DNA of 64,000 nucleotides, taken from Acestrorhynchus altus (taxonomy: Eukaryota; Chordata; Actinopteri; Characiformes; Acestrorhynchidae). The position numbers were made by a program, and so were the translations under genes. Under the pieces are notes generated by a model. It was not told the origin of the DNA. It was given only the letters and a program-made list of their open reading frames with translations, and ran no database searches. Positions 22,850-34,850 of the stretch are shown here, piece after piece. The stretch's first letter is position 1; each line of letters starts with the position of its first letter. The DNA lies in NCBI GenBank assembly GCA_034509495.1, contig CM067504.1:6864256-6928255 (forward strand). Reading direction: 5' to 3'.

Positions 22850-23006
22850 CGCAATCAAATTCTCTCCAAATCTCCAAAAATCTGCTCGAACGCCTTACCT
22901 GAAGACAGTTAGTTCAACAAAAGCAGGATAAACTATTTTAATACCCGTGATTTCAGAAGGAACATTCAATGAGCAGGTGTCCCAATACTTTTGTCCATAT
23001 AGTGTA
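22850..23006 (-). mobile_element. Non-autonomous DNA element, family A, terminal fragment
   Basis: The plus strand ends with CAGGTGTCCCAATACTTTTG and then TCCATATAGTGTA. This is the reverse complement of the start of the copies at 40064 and 57243. Coding capacity is absent. Confidence 0.6.
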
Positions 23007-23065
23007 TCCTACTCCTTAACAGGCGCCATAGTAACAAGCCAATCAATGTTAGACATTCGGATCTC

Positions 23066-23092
23066 AGTGGTTTTAATGTTATAGCTGATCTG
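23066..23092 (+). mobile_element. Family C terminal fragment
   Basis: A short piece, GGTTTTAATGTTATAGCTGA, matches the right terminus of the foldback element at 56605-57234. Confidence 0.4.
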
Positions 23093-23124
23093 TGTATGTT
23101 TCTGATCGAAATGATTGTTCCACT

Positions 23125-23970
23125 ATCGGCAGGGAAATGCTTTGAGCTGGATGGGGGATCTTATCAGATAACATGGAGGAGATCCAAACCTCTTCCATGC
23201 AGACTCTCCACCAGTGTCCCACAAGCCTCATGCTGGATTGTCTTCCTTTTTTTTTTCTTCTTTTCTCTTGGCGATGTAATATCCTCTCATGGCTTCCCCT
23301 ACCACTAGTATGCTGATGATACTGAGCTAATCCTTTCCTTCCCACCTTCCAACACTCAGGTTTCTGGCTGACATCTCATCATGGATGACAGCTCACCACC
23401 AGAAGCTAAATCCTGTGATCCTTCTATCTCCTCTGAGACGTCCTTGGTCATTCTGTTTGACAATGTACAAAGGCTGGGTGTAATTCTGGATGACCAGTTT
23501 TTGTTCTTGGCTAACACACCTAACCTGACTGCACTATGCAGGCATCTCCTCAACAACATCTGAATGATTTAACTCTTTTTCTATATGGAGCCCACCCAAG
23601 TTTTGGTCCAGTCTCTTGTTGCAGCTTGACTACAGCTGCTCATTCCAGGCTGGTCTTCCTAAATGTGCCATCAGACCCCTGTAACCGATCCAGAATGCAA
23701 CAGCATGGCTTATCTTCCATTTTTTCCATCTCTGATTCCTCTTCTGGTTTTCTTGTTACTGATTCATGCCTACCAGTCCTAAAGTCAGAAATGGACTGAT
23801 CAAAACCAGTCAAAACACATTCAATGTCTAGAGCCCTTTCATCTTGATCCACCTCACTTCCAGACACATAGAAGACAAGCATCAAGACTTAACTCTATCT
23901 TTTCACTCATCTTTAAACACTGACTAAAGAAGCATCTCTTTAGAATGAAGACTAATCTAGTAAATATACT
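23125..23970 (+). mobile_element. L2-type LINE reverse transcriptase, 3' part of ORF
   Basis: It encodes GGSYQITW near 23155 and then RLSTSVPQ near 23200-23222. An intact YADDTELIL box lies at about 23310-23337, immediately preceded by a TAG stop. Further on are RLGVILDDQFLF near 23470-23508 and a degraded C-terminal KKHLF equivalent near 23930. It contains several frameshifts, so it is dead despite the preserved catalytic tetrad. It is the same family as 1017-2140, in the opposite orientation. The 3' UTR is missing and a SINE follows at once. Confidence 0.8.
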
Positions 23971-23980
23971 TTTTTAACCA

Positions 23981-24220
23981 CTGTGTTGTGCACAAACAGG
24001 AATTCATCCTCCATATTTAACCCATCCAGACAGACTAGTGAATTCACACACCAGGGGGCAGTGAGCACACATGCCCAGAGCAGTGGGCAGCCCTATCCTC
24101 AGCACCTGGTGAGTTCAGTGCCTTGCTCAAGAGCACTTCAGTCATGTCAGTTCAGGGATTTATACCAGCAACCTTCTAGTCACAAGGCTGGTTCCCTGAC
24201 CACCAGGCCATGGCTGCTCC
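23981..24220 (-). mobile_element. tRNA-derived SINE, near full length
   Basis: Read on the minus strand it opens with an A-box-like TGGCCTGGTGGTCAGGG and a degraded B box. It continues through CATGACTGAAGTGCTCTTGA and CTCACTGCCCCCTGG to GGATGGGTTAAATATGGAGG. At about 240 bp it is the most complete of the five copies in the window. It was mobilised by a LINE partner and has no protein product. Confidence 0.75.
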
Positions 24221-24424
24221 TAATCTTATATGTATAATGTTTATAATGTATCAATGTAACTGCTTGAGCTACTGTTGCCTTCATTTGCAGTGGTGTCATG
24301 AAGGAGAAATCTACACTGCTACAGATTGGAACTCTATTGCCTTTAGCAAAAAAAAAAAACAGGTTTTGTTTGGGATCAAACAGTGGTTGGGTTTGAGAAT
24401 GGAGGCCTCATGCTGAATTATTTT

Positions 24425-24990
24425 GAGTTCTCTGAGACCCTTTGCTGTGGAGCAACACACTTCCCAAACAGCTGGTGTGATGATGTGGGAAGCCTTCATA
24501 TAAGAAAGTAGGTCACTCCTTGCAGTGATACAAGAGACACTCAGAACGCAGCAATATGGGCAGGACATCCTGTGGCCAAGTGTGTTGATTCTTATGGCAG
24601 GATTAACAACCTTTTCAGCAGGGTAATGCTACCACACACCTCAAGGGCTTTTCAGAAATTTAACTGCCAAATGGAACTCCGTCACCAGAATTATCGCCAA
24701 CTAAGCACCTATTGGTCCAGCTGGGATGCCCACTTCAGCAACCTATAAGTGTACAGGATTTACAGGCTCATCTACAACATCTGTGGGCAAATGTGCTGCA
24801 GGATGCCATATGGAACCTGTCTCCTTTCAATTGTACATTTTTCCAATCAATCTTATCCTTTCACTCTAATTTTATCACTTACATATATCATTATTACATT
24901 CAAATATACATTTTCTTTCAGTTCCAACAGCTTTGTTGTCTGCTATTTGTTGACACTTCTTCATCCAATGTTTTTTATTGGCATCAAGGG
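24425..24990 (+). mobile_element. Tc1-like transposase relic (family B), catalytic residue lost
   Basis: GVMMWEAF near 24478-24500 matches the family's GVMVWGAI block. F-Q-Q-G-N-A-T-T-H near 24618-24645 is the second catalytic block with D changed to G. The C-terminal helix reads L-Q-A-H-L-Q-H-L-W-A-N-V near 24763-24800. The sequence after about 24820 matches the 3' UTR of the related copy at 29955-30400. Stops interrupt it throughout. Confidence 0.7.
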
Positions 24991-25039
24991 TATAAAAGCA
25001 TTATGTAGCATGTTTACCTCACAATAACAGCTTCAAAAT

Positions 25040-25635
25040 CATGCTGATGCTCTACTGATGTCTAATAGGGAGAAAGGCATCTCTGCTTTTGCTACTCCAG
25101 GCTAAGCACATCAGAAACTGAGGAAACCGCTTGCAAGAACTGTGTACGTTCAGCCATGTAAATCCTCTGCTGCGTTCTGTAGCTGTCTGCATCAGATTTA
25201 AAACCTTGATGCTGCCCTAAAAAAATGGAACATTCCCTCCATACTTGATGGCAAACCCAATCTGTACCAAGAGCCCTTCAAGCATCAAGCACAGCTCAGC
25301 TTGACCCAACATCCCATGAAAGACAAGCATTCAGACTCTTTTCTGTCCTGCACCAAAGTGGTTTAATGAACTTCCCCTAGGGGTTTGAACAGATGAGTCT
25401 CTTGCTGTCTTCAAAAGCCAACCCATCTCTTTCAAGAACATTTAACACATTAAAGGCTTATAATTATACTAAATCTTGTAGGCATCAAGGTGTCCAACCA
25501 AGGTCTCCAAAAAGATTTGTTTTTGGTATCATCTCAGCTTAAGGTCTCTCTGGATTCTACTTCTACTAACTAGCTAAGGATCTTTCCTGAGTGAATAAGA
25601 GCATCTGCCATATGCCATAAACGTAAATGTAATGT
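25040..25635 (+). mobile_element. L2-type LINE, 3' end with tail
   Basis: Degraded C-terminal reverse-transcriptase ORF sequence is followed by a 3' UTR ending in AAGAGCATCTGCCATATGCC and TAAACGTAAATGTAA. This is the L2-type tail, seen in reverse at 1017-1065. No intact frame. Confidence 0.75.
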
Positions 25636-25684
25636 GGGTCATATTTGCATTCCAGTAATATTACTTTACCACCCTACTCTACAT

Positions 25685-25800
25685 GATTCTTTCACAGGTT
25701 GTAAAATACTGTGTGTCCTTGAGGATGGATCAAAGCACAAATTCCACTTTCTACCTGTAGGGGGACCCCAGGAGCAAAATATCAGTTCTCACATAATACT
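25685..25800 (+). repeat. Interspersed repeat family E, copy 2
   Basis: It shares GGATCAAAGCACAAATTCCA and G-G-G-G-G-A-C-C-C-C-A-G-G-A-G-C with the copies at 11640 and 60235. Confidence 0.5.
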
Positions 25801-25884
25801 GCTTCAGTAGGGTATTTGTAAATTTGTGAACTTGAACTGCAGTACCAACCTCTACTGTTTTGGGAAGGCTTTGCACTAGATTAG

Positions 25885-26083
25885 ATGTGTCAGACTCTAG
25901 TCTGCATAGGGCAAAGAACTGTGGACTTTAGCCTTTTGCCTCATTATTCACACTTGATTTATCTCATCAGTTAATTAGCAAGACTTTCATAAACTCTATT
26001 CAGAACCCTGAAATAAAACAAGGGGGGAAATGCTAAGCTCTGCAAAGCTGTGGCACAGAAGGAACTGGGTTTGACATGCCTGC
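25885..26083. mobile_element. Short MITE-like element
   Basis: The left end TGTGTCAGACTCTAGTC and the right end, whose reverse complement begins CAGGCATGTCAAACCCAG, form imperfect inverted repeats. The interior is unique and non-coding. Confidence 0.5.
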
Positions 26084-26159
26084 TCTGGATGTTGGAACAT
26101 TGCTAGGGAATCTTATTCCATTAATCCACAAAAGAATTAGATCTGGTACTGTTGTTGGA

Positions 26160-26420
26160 TAATTAGTTCTGAATCACAAACACCACTCCTGCTCATCCAA
26201 ATGTTGGATGGAGCTCCATCGTTCCAGAGAATGCAGTTCCACTGCTCGACAGTCCAGTACTGGTGGGCTTTATCATGCTCTAGCATTAGACATGTTCATG
26301 AAGGCTCATGTGCAGATGCTCAAGAGCATCCTCTACTTTTCCTATGGAGAGTCTATACAAGCTGTGTGTGAGCAGAATTGACCGCCTCTCAGCAGTGGGT
26401 AAACCGTACAGGTGCCACAG
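26160..26420 (+). mobile_element. Family A DNA element, internal fragment
   Basis: GGATGGAGCTCCATCGTTCC and the AGAGAATGCAGTTCCAC region match the internal part of the copy at 57243-57575 (GGATGGAGCACCATTTTTCC). Both termini are lost. Confidence 0.5.
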
Positions 26421-26469
26421 AATGCATGTATTGATTATTTTAACGCTCTTTGATTTATATACTAAATAG

Positions 26470-26665
26470 TAAATTAGATGACTTTGCTTGAGGCGATAAT
26501 GCTCAGAAGATTTACAACCCTGTTATGTTGCCTCAGAATGAAACATGATGATTTTCCTTTTATGATGGGCTTGTGGGGAAAGAAATGATAAGCTTGGATT
26601 TTATTGGCTGCTTTATGTCATGGTGATGACCTACAGCTGCATTGTATAACCTAGCACAGCTTTTA
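26470..26665. other. Candidate conserved non-coding segment
   Basis: Unique sequence with GCCTCAGAATGAAACATG, ATGATGGGCTTGTGGGG and ATTTTATTGGCTGC blocks. No repeat or coding signal. Weak, appearance-based call. Confidence 0.25.
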
Positions 26666-26844
26666 ATATTGTAACCTGAGGAATCTGTAATTATTATATT
26701 CTTAAGGTGTGGAGTTTGCTAGTTAAGGAGTTTATAGTAGGGTGTGGTAGTGTGACAGTGACCGAGAACCTGGTCAGTAACTGCTTGCTTCACCAGCTCA
26801 GCTCTTTCCCAGCCACTTTTCCATGTGGTGCTAGTATTAGGTAA

Positions 26845-27010
26845 AGTGGCCATTTGTCCTCTTTTTCCCAGACATGTCCTTATTTTGGAATGTGAAAAAC
26901 ACATCCTGCTACTAAAAAATTGATTTCATATCATTTATGATTGCTTCTACAGTCACAACACATTCTGTATGTGGAGCCCACCTTCTCATCTACAGTATAC
27001 AGCTGGTCGA
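26845..27010 (+). repeat. Interspersed DNA-element fragment (family G), copy 2
   Basis: It begins GTAAAGTGGCCATTTGTCCT and contains GACATGTCCTTATTTT and ATTGCTTCTAC, matching 7118-7330. Confidence 0.5.
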
Positions 27011-28602
27011 CATACACCTACATCTACATCAACCATTGGTCAGTCTGCATCCCACCATAGCTGACTGACCATAGCCTACAAATGCCTAAACATAAGTTCA
27101 AAAAACACCACCAGAAATCAGTTTGGCTTCATGTAATGTTTTATTGTCATCTTTTTTAGTTGGATAATATTTTTTACACTGGCATAAAAATGAAAATTTT
27201 GTTATGTTAAAGGTGGTAAAAGTTTGGGTTTTTTTTTTGCTGTTGTACTGAATTTATTTGCAGATTTAAGCTGAAATAATAGGATATGATTAAACAATAA
27301 AGGCTATTAAGCATATTCATTAATGTAGGTAAATTAGTAAATGTTTATGTATCAATGTTCCTTAACATAGCTGCAGGAGTTTAGAGATTTTAACTACAAC
27401 TTGGTCTGACTTGAAGACCCAGACCATGATGGACGACTGTGTGTCCCCGGTGTCCTTTAAATACATATTCTACTGAAGAAGCTTTTGCATTTAGCCTCAT
27501 AAGGCTTTTCCTAGTGTGCTAGATGTATGTGAATTTTGGGGAATAAATATTCCAAGTCAAAACTATCACAAAACAGATTTATTGATTTGGAATTGGCCTG
27601 TTTTACTTACATGGGCTTTGCATTTGAAAGAGATTTACAATTAGTTTCTTGTTCTGAACACTTATTATTCAATTATACCAAAATATAGTTTCCAAGCTGG
27701 AGCACTTTTAAAGTAAAGATGTCTCAGTAGTTTGTTCAAGATACCTATAACTACACGTTATATGTTATATAACTATAAGTATCAGATACTGTTCTCATAT
27801 CTGAAAGCCCATTCTACATCACTATAACCTGAACCAATCAAATGCTTCTGTCTTTAAAAGACCTCTGCTGACACACCCATAAAGATTAAACTAGTGGAAA
27901 TGAAAGCTTAAGGGAATGTTCTACCAGGAAAGTGAATGCTATGACCCCTACCAATCACCTCCCCTCACCTGTCTTTACAAGGCCTTTACTATGCTGATAT
28001 TTCATTTTCCACTCCTTCCTCCCCACCCAGTTTGGTCCCATCGATTACCCAATGGGTTGGCTCCGCCCCTGCCTTCTATACTCCTGCAACTTACAAGGGC
28101 CCAGATGCTTCAAGACATGGACTGATGGTAGTGGCAGCATCTGTGACTTATAATTATTGTGATCTTACCAATAATTAAACCTTAGTTAAGAATAAAATTT
28201 TCGCCCCACTCCTCTGGAGTCTCCTGTTAGAACATCTAGTCCTCCATGATTGCAGTTCAATCACACCTGGAAAAGATGAGATCTCGAGAGATGGATCCAT
28301 GCTGGAATGTGGAGCACTGAATCTCTATCCACTTCCTGCACTTCTCCATCTCTTTCTCTCTAACCACTATTACATGTTTTTATTTTGTCTCTTCCTTTCC
28401 CTGTCTATAATCTGTGTCTCTGTTGCTACCTTTTCTCTTCCACATCATTCTCCCCTTTCATAGTCAAACATCACTGCTGGCTTGGCGAAGGAAAACCACG
28501 GGGACTCTTTCTAGCGACACAATTCCGCACAGACGCTTTTCTTGTATCCAAATCTAAAAGAAGACAGAAGACAAGACAGTTGTGGAGAACATTGAGCACT
28601 TA

Positions 28603-28606
<4 letters not shown>
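27011..28606. other. Mostly unassigned sequence; part may be an old interspersed repeat
   Basis: The CT-rich stretch at about 28320-28480, ending TTCATAGTCAAACATCACTG, looks like part of a dispersed fish repeat. I cannot define its ends. No exon is supported. Confidence 0.35.

Positions 28607-28672
<66 letters not shown>
28607..28672. repeat. (TG)n microsatellite
   Basis: About 33 uninterrupted TG units. Confidence 0.97.
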
Positions 28673-28674
<2 letters not shown>

Positions 28675-28972
28675 CCCTGGTGTACACTTCACACAAAAGC
28701 TCATCTGCTGCTGAGGCACACGCAGATCTCAATCTTCCGTTTTTCATTCGCTCGCTCCATCTTCCACGACACCTTTCACTTATTTGCTCTATAACACACA
28801 TGCATATGCACGCACAGGGGTAATAAATGCCAAAGCGAGCCCTGCCTGTCCTGTGTTTTCCTGTCACTTTTTTCCCAAATGATGATTTGCACTTCTTTCT
28901 CAAATGCCTCTTCCTGCATCACACTTCTCCATCTGACCTTTACATTCCATCTCAAGTGTGTCACTTCTTTCA

Positions 28973-28988
28973 TCTCTCTCTCTGTCTC

Positions 28989-29031
<43 letters not shown>
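28973..29031. repeat. (CT)n microsatellite
   Basis: CT dinucleotides with two CTGT interruptions at the left. Confidence 0.95.
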
Positions 29032-29032
<1 letters not shown>

Positions 29033-29766
29033 ACCATGTAGCATACAATGAGATACTGCAGCCTTAGGCTACACAATTTATCATTTATTAATCACAATGG
29101 CTCTATTAGCTATTGCATGTAAATTAAATGTTATGCAAATGAACCCTCTAACCAATCACAATAATTACATTCACATACACACCAATAGTTCAATATTAGT
29201 CCAAGATGAATATCGAACTAACATATTGTCACATAAACTGTGGTATTTGAGGTGTTTGTCAATGACATCTTAGTGAGCTTGCAATATTTAGCATCTCTTC
29301 CAGAACGATGTGCTATAACCTCTTTATGGCCTAAAAACCTGCAATAGATAAAATTAGAAAGGTATGATAGTTCGCTGTGAGCAGGAAATATCTTGTATAT
29401 TAAAAATTTCATCAATTAAAAATTAAAAATATTACAATAAAGTGGTCATACATTTAATATTCATTACATGTAGTGAAAATTTTAAGCCATTTTTTTTTAT
29501 TTTTGACCAATATGACTCGTAGCTAAAAAAAATCTAAAATCTAATTTCTTAATTTATTAGAATATTTAATTTGAGTAAATTACTATTCAAACAGTAGTAT
29601 ACTTGAGTGCATGCAGTTGTTGGCAAAATAACCATCAATCCCCTTGACAAAAAGGTTAAGCCACAGCCATTGCTGGATGTTCCCAGAGTGCTGTATCAAA
29701 GCATAGGAATAGAAAATTCACTGGAAAAGAAATGTGGTGGGAAAAGGGAAGACCATCTTCCACTCT
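29032..29766. other. Unassigned AT-rich sequence
   Basis: Nothing recognised. Confidence 0.4.
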
Positions 29767-29915
29767 TGAGCCTTGGTTCCTCTCAAAGTTTCTTCCTCCT
29801 AGTCTGAGGGAGTTTTTCTTTGCCACTATTTGCCCACTGGCTGCTCATTTGAGGCTTGGACCCGGATTTATGTAAAGCCGCTTTGTGACAACTCCTTTGA
29901 TTAATTGATTGACCA
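29767..29915 (+). repeat. Interspersed repeat family F, copy 1
   Basis: GGTTCCTCTCAAAGTTTCTT, GGGAGTTTTTCTTTGCCA, GGCTGCTCATTTGAGGCTTG and TGTAAAGCCGCTTTGTGACA are all repeated in order at 33790-33978. It ends in TTGATT-type short tandem units, as retroposed 3' tails often do. Confidence 0.6.
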
Positions 29916-29954
29916 CAACCTTGAGAGGAGGTCCAGAAAAGTTGATTAAAGTTG

Positions 29955-30400
29955 AACTTAGGACAGCTTCAAAAAAAGAGGACTGAGGCTGGTGTCAGTG
30001 CATCAAAAGCCACCACACCTACATGAAAGGGGATACAATTGCTGCATTCCTAATATCAAGCCACTCCTGAAGAAGAGACAGTGTCAGAAGCGTTTTATGT
30101 GAGCTAAGGAGAAAAAGAACTGGACTGTTGCTCAGAGCTCTGAAGTCCTCACTTCCTTGGCCTGCCCAGTTGACAGAATTGTCACTAATTGAGGATTTCA
30201 TCAGCTTAGTAACCTAAAAGTGTGTAGGACCTACAGACCCATCTACAACATATGAGAGCAAATGTGCAAAAAAATTCCTTACAGAACCTATATGCCTCCA
30301 TGCCCGACTGTATCTCATCTTGTATCCATGCTAAAGGTGGCCCAACAGGGTACTATATCCCCTTTCAATTGTAAACACTTAAATATATCATCATTATATT
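29955..30400 (+). mobile_element. Internally deleted Tc1-like element (family B)
   Basis: The left part carries the DNA-binding-domain region and the A-K-E-K-N-W-T-V-A-Q block near 30105-30130. It then joins directly to L-P-W-P-A-Q-L-T-E-L-S-L-I-E near 30150-30190, so both catalytic aspartate blocks are missing. The C-terminal helix and 3' UTR (30205-30400) match 24740-24930. It resembles an internally deleted derivative, now decayed. Confidence 0.65.
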
Positions 30401-30429
30401 CACACTATTATATCCATGTAAAGTTTCAT

Positions 30430-30655
30430 TCATTTCAACAGCATACTGAAGAGAAAAGAGTTTATCCTGCTTTTGTTTTGGAGTAACTGTCCCAACATAG
30501 AGCCAATAGGATCATGTTTATCTCCTAAAGAAAGTCCTTTCTTTTTGGCAGTTTTTCTTTATAGGGACTAGACAATCTGTGTGTGCATTTGCACGTCTGA
30601 ACCAGCAATTCGTTAGAAGGGGTGCCAACAAACATTCAGACATATAGTGGACATA
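30430..30655 (+). mobile_element. Family A DNA element, 3' portion
   Basis: It contains GAGTTTATCCTGCTTTTGTT, then TAGAAGGGGTGCCAACAAAC and ATTCAGACATATAGTGGA, matching the ends of the copy at 40064-40440. Internally deleted, non-coding. Confidence 0.6.
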
Positions 30656-31144
30656 GAGAGAGACAGAAAGCAAGAGAGCCTGACCTCAAACCTCTTCCTT
30701 TCATTAGTGTTTTGCTGTCTCCAACACAAACTCAAGCCACTCTTCAGAGACACACAGTCAGCTCAGTAGCAGGTTTGGTGATGCTTTTGATTAGGATGTG
30801 TTAGTCTGTATACTTCAGCTTTCAGTTTGAAATGTGACATTGGCCTTGTAGGTTAAAGAGCAGCCTGTCAGTGTTCATATAAAAGCTTTTTGGCTGTATA
30901 TGAAGTCTATAGAAGAAAACATCTCTTCGTCTTAGCAAAAACAAACACTTTAAAACTCACTGGATGGTACCTTCATTAAGTAGCAAGACAATAACAATCT
31001 GCTGAGGCACCCAGAGAGGTCTTTAGTACCAAAACACCAGAGAACATTTAACCAGCAAAGTGAACTGTGCATTGATTAGGCCTGTGTAACTAAGAAAACA
31101 CACTTAAACACACATCAGAAGTTATATATTTACATAAATTATAT
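30656..31144. other. Unassigned sequence
   Basis: Nothing recognised. Confidence 0.4.
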
Positions 31145-31560
31145 ATCAATCAATTGTATGAGTGGATCAAACCTAGAGTGTTTAAAGCCCCCAGTGTCAC
31201 TTCTGCACTGAGAACAGTTCACCATCCAGCAATATCCAGACAACAGCATCCTGTGGACACTAATGAAGGACTATAGCATGACCAAAACAAACTGTGCAGA
31301 AACAGATGATTTTCTGTCTCCGGGTTTTACATCTAGGTGGAGCAATTAGGTAGTAGTGTCTAAAAGAGACACAGTGTTTAAACACTCCAGCAGCATTCCT
31401 GGTCTGCACTGTGGTGTTCCTGTGAGGGTGTGAAAGAGTGAAAGGTGTCTTACAATGTATGCAGAGACACAGTTGGATTACAGTCTGTAATTATAGATCT
31501 ACAAAGAGCTCATGAATGGTCAGTGCAGCTGATACAATAGGTAGTGATATGTAGTACGTG
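31145..31560 (+). mobile_element. Family C foldback element, partial
   Basis: TGTATGAGTGGATCAAACC, GTTTAAACACTCCAGCAGC, then the A-T-G-C-A-G-A-G-A-C-A context and ACAGTCTGTAATTATAGA match the element at 56605-57234. Both termini are eroded. Confidence 0.5.
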
Positions 31561-31725
31561 ATAGGCAGTAAAAAGGAAGTAAATCTATATCGCAGAAATG
31601 GGGAGAAATATAGGTGTGGATGTTGTATGTGCATATGCTGAAAACAACCTAGGAATAAACCCTTTAATTAAATAATTTTAATATGGTAGTTATTAATAGA
31701 AAGTACATTAAAATACTGTACTACA

Positions 31726-31905
31726 GCAAAGTACACAGGGGAATTTGTCCTTCATATTTTACCCATCCTTGCACTAAAACACACACATGTTGATGGCACC
31801 TGGGAAGCAGCTGGGGAGTAAAGTGTACTTAATGTCCTACCAGTTCAGGGAATCAAACCAGAGCCACAAAGCTAGATCCCTAATCACCAGACCATGGTTG
31901 CCCTA
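31726..31905 (-). mobile_element. tRNA-derived SINE copy
   Basis: The reverse complement reads ACCATGGTCTGGTGATTAGG, then GGTTTGATTCCCTGAACTGG and GGATGGGTAAAATATGAAGG, the same order as in 23981-24220. The middle is shortened. Confidence 0.7.
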
Positions 31906-32635
31906 TATCTATTAAACCTATGAAGTCATTTCCATCACTCAGGTAATCTGTTTTCACCATTATAATAATTTCATAATGGTTACCAGTTACCTCATGAATA
32001 TAATAAAGATATTCAACTTCTGAAATGATATCTAGTTTTCTACTTTATTGGCCAGCTCAAAAACACAATCACAAACACAATAAACCTCACACAGACTGGA
32101 TTTTCAACCACATCATGCTTGATTTAAAAAATCTAAAGGATTTTTTAACTTGACGGTATCACTCTACAGTTGACTAACACTGTTGTAAGCGAGTAGGCTT
32201 GTGTTCATTACCTTTCACAGAACTGGCAGTGGATTTAGAGTAATATGATTTACATTTTATGAGATGGTAGACTGATGAGAACATCAGTTCTTAAAGATGT
32301 AATATGCTGGGGCACAGAACCAAACCAGTAAAACTGCTACTGACCAAACATATTAGAAACTCCCTCTAAGCAGTCTTGACTTTCATTTTAGGGTGTGTTT
32401 CCAGCTCCCCACGTGTAATGCTATTAAACTAGGAGGGCTTACAAGAAATAAGGATATACGAACGTCACTGCAGTTGTATATATAGCTCCACATAATACAG
32501 GACGCACACCTGAATTCTGTGTGTGGTGATATTGGTTAGAAATGATCTGCTTGTCGTTTCTTGTGTAACAGGCTGCACCATTCCATCCATCATGTCTCTT
32601 CATCTTTCCATTCTCATCTCCTAGCCTTTTTTTCC
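31906..32635. other. Unassigned sequence
   Basis: Nothing recognised. Confidence 0.4.
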
Positions 32636-32668
32636 CCCTCCTCCTCCTCCTCCTCCTCCTTCTCCTGC
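32636..32668. repeat. (CCT)n trinucleotide repeat
   Basis: About nine to ten CCT units with one interruption. Confidence 0.9.
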
Positions 32669-33089
32669 TTCCTCTGAGAGCAAGGAACACAACTTTTTAA
32701 AACAACTGACAAGTGCACGTCAAGGTCTGATTGGTTAAAAACAAAAAAAAAAAAAGACAAGAACTTTCTATAACGGGGACAGAAAGAGAAACAAGAGCTG
32801 CTGTCAAAACAGGGTTGGGGGAAAAAAATTACACAGTTTGGAGTTTATGAATTTTTCGACAGTTCAGACGCCACCGGAATAGCAATTCCTCCACTTGAGG
32901 AGGTAAATAAGAATGCCGGCAGTATGTCGTGAACACTGTTGAGTGTGTGTGGGGAATGGGAGATACCACACCTGGACAGGAAAACAAGACAATTAAGCAG
33001 CACAAACTTCCCCTATTTTCTTCTCCCCGTTTGTGATATGATTTGACTTCCTCTTCCCCCTTTTAAGTCCTTTTTCCCCGTCCTCCCCG

Positions 33090-33330
33090 TCTCCACAGCT
33101 CGTGTCTTTTGGTGTTGGCTTTCTGATTGCCAGCGCTACAGCTGTGCTATCAGCTCCAGTAAATGAGCACCTTGAAGCGGCTAATTACTCCCTCACTTGA
33201 AGTTTAGCTGCCTGAATGCTAATAAAGCAGCCTGACGTGAAGCTATAGGGAGACAAAGTCATCCATAATGCAAACGCGATGCTAAAGGGAGGCCGACTCA
33301 TCCTTCCACGGGAGTGTTTTTATAACCCAT
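33090..33330. other. Candidate conserved non-coding segment
   Basis: Unique sequence with GATTGCCAGCGCTACAGC, GGCTAATTACTCCCTCACT (a homeodomain TAATTA core) and CTGAATGCTAATAAAGCAGC. The surrounding 32780-33640 is also free of recognised repeats. No coding frame. This is one of the most convincing segments by eye, but only an alignment to other fishes would establish it. Confidence 0.4.
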
Positions 33331-33789
33331 TTTTTCCCTCCCTTCAGCCTACTTTAAGGTTACGTAAATATGAGGCGGTATTAAAAACCATCCTGAAGTG
33401 AAGAAAGCTGTGATGTGTGGGGAAATGTGACTGAAGAACATTTTTAGCATTAGAGCTAACATGTGACATGCTAAAGAGCCACTCAGGCCTAGTATGAAAT
33501 TGTATTCCCCTGCCTCAGAGGTTTGACCACTACCCCGCTGCCCTCTGACGCTGTCCTCATTGGGATCAGTGCTTTGGCTCAGTCATCCCACATTAGAGAC
33601 CCCATTGTCAGTTAATGACACTACGATTGTCTGCTGGACTTCCATATAAACACTGAGCTCAAATCCTACTCTGACTTGCTTTCTTTCATAACTTGTTCTC
33701 GCTCAACCATGGCCTGCTCACACTACTCACTTTAGTTCTTATTGTTTAACTCCTTTTATGCTTTATGTCTGCTCTCTGGTGTCGACCGG

Positions 33790-33978
33790 AGGATGGGTTC
33801 CCCTTTTGAGCTTTGGTTCCTCTTGAGGTTTCTTCCTCCCAGTCTGGGGGAGTTTTTCCTCGTCATTGTCGCCAACTGGCTGCTCAAAAGAGGCTTGGAT
33901 TGGATTTCTGTAAAGCTGCTTTGTAACAACACCTTAGTTGTAAAAATCACTATATCAATAAATGTTGATTGATTGATC
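33790..33978 (+). repeat. Interspersed repeat family F, copy 2
   Basis: Same ordered blocks as 29767-29915, here with the 3' end CAATAAATGTTGATTGATTG. The repeat probably extends left to about 33650. Confidence 0.6.
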
Positions 33979-34850
33979 AACTTTGATTGACCTCAGCATA
34001 CAATCATTTAGCCCACTGTGGCCAATTCTGAAATCACTACGCCAAACAGTACAGCAGACACGATTATTGTTTTTCACTTTTCTCAAACATGCATACACTT
34101 TTGAGTATTCACAGGAGAAATGAGTTTTGTATTTTCAGTTAGGAAAGAACTGCCTGTGCCTGTCCGACTTACTGAACGCATGCCGTCCAGGAGAAAGGAA
34201 AAAAAAAAACACTGCCCATCCACACTAAAAACTGACAAACTCTTTGCAGAAAACAGACCAACCAGAACCCTCCCTCTTTTGCATGCATTTCATTAATAAG
34301 CACATGAGAGGTGTGTGTTACCACAAGGTAGGCTACGGTCTTGGCTATGGTCTATGGTCGTTGTTTTAGATTATGGGACATTTTATTTTGATTTGCAGGC
34401 ATCGGGAAGCTCATTTGTAAATTATATAACATGTAGGAGACTCCCGGAACTTCCAGGAGACTTGGGATATCTCCTTAAAATGGCATGTCATAGCCAATAG
34501 GTACAGATAAGTTGGACAATGTGGCTCCATTTCCATCCATTCTATTAAAATGAAACCAAAATGGTAAATTGCAAGCAGAGTCTATTACTACATTTATTAC
34601 TAAGTGTAACCCTGCCTTCTTATGATATAGCAGTTGTATTGTCATTGAAATATATAGAAATGGGCGGAGTTAACCATTAAACTATATCCAGCCAGCAGAG
34701 GTGCTAGACCCATGGTAGCTACACTTTTGACAGACAATGCTCTGGCCAAACATTTAAAAGTCATTGGCCCTAGTGGTCGTATGACTTTCTGACTGTTATA
34801 TTGGCCTGACAGATTTGTGACTGGCTTACAACTTTCCCAGTGAACTATTT
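33979..34850. other. Unassigned sequence
   Basis: Nothing recognised apart from a short poly-A near 34200. Confidence 0.4.
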
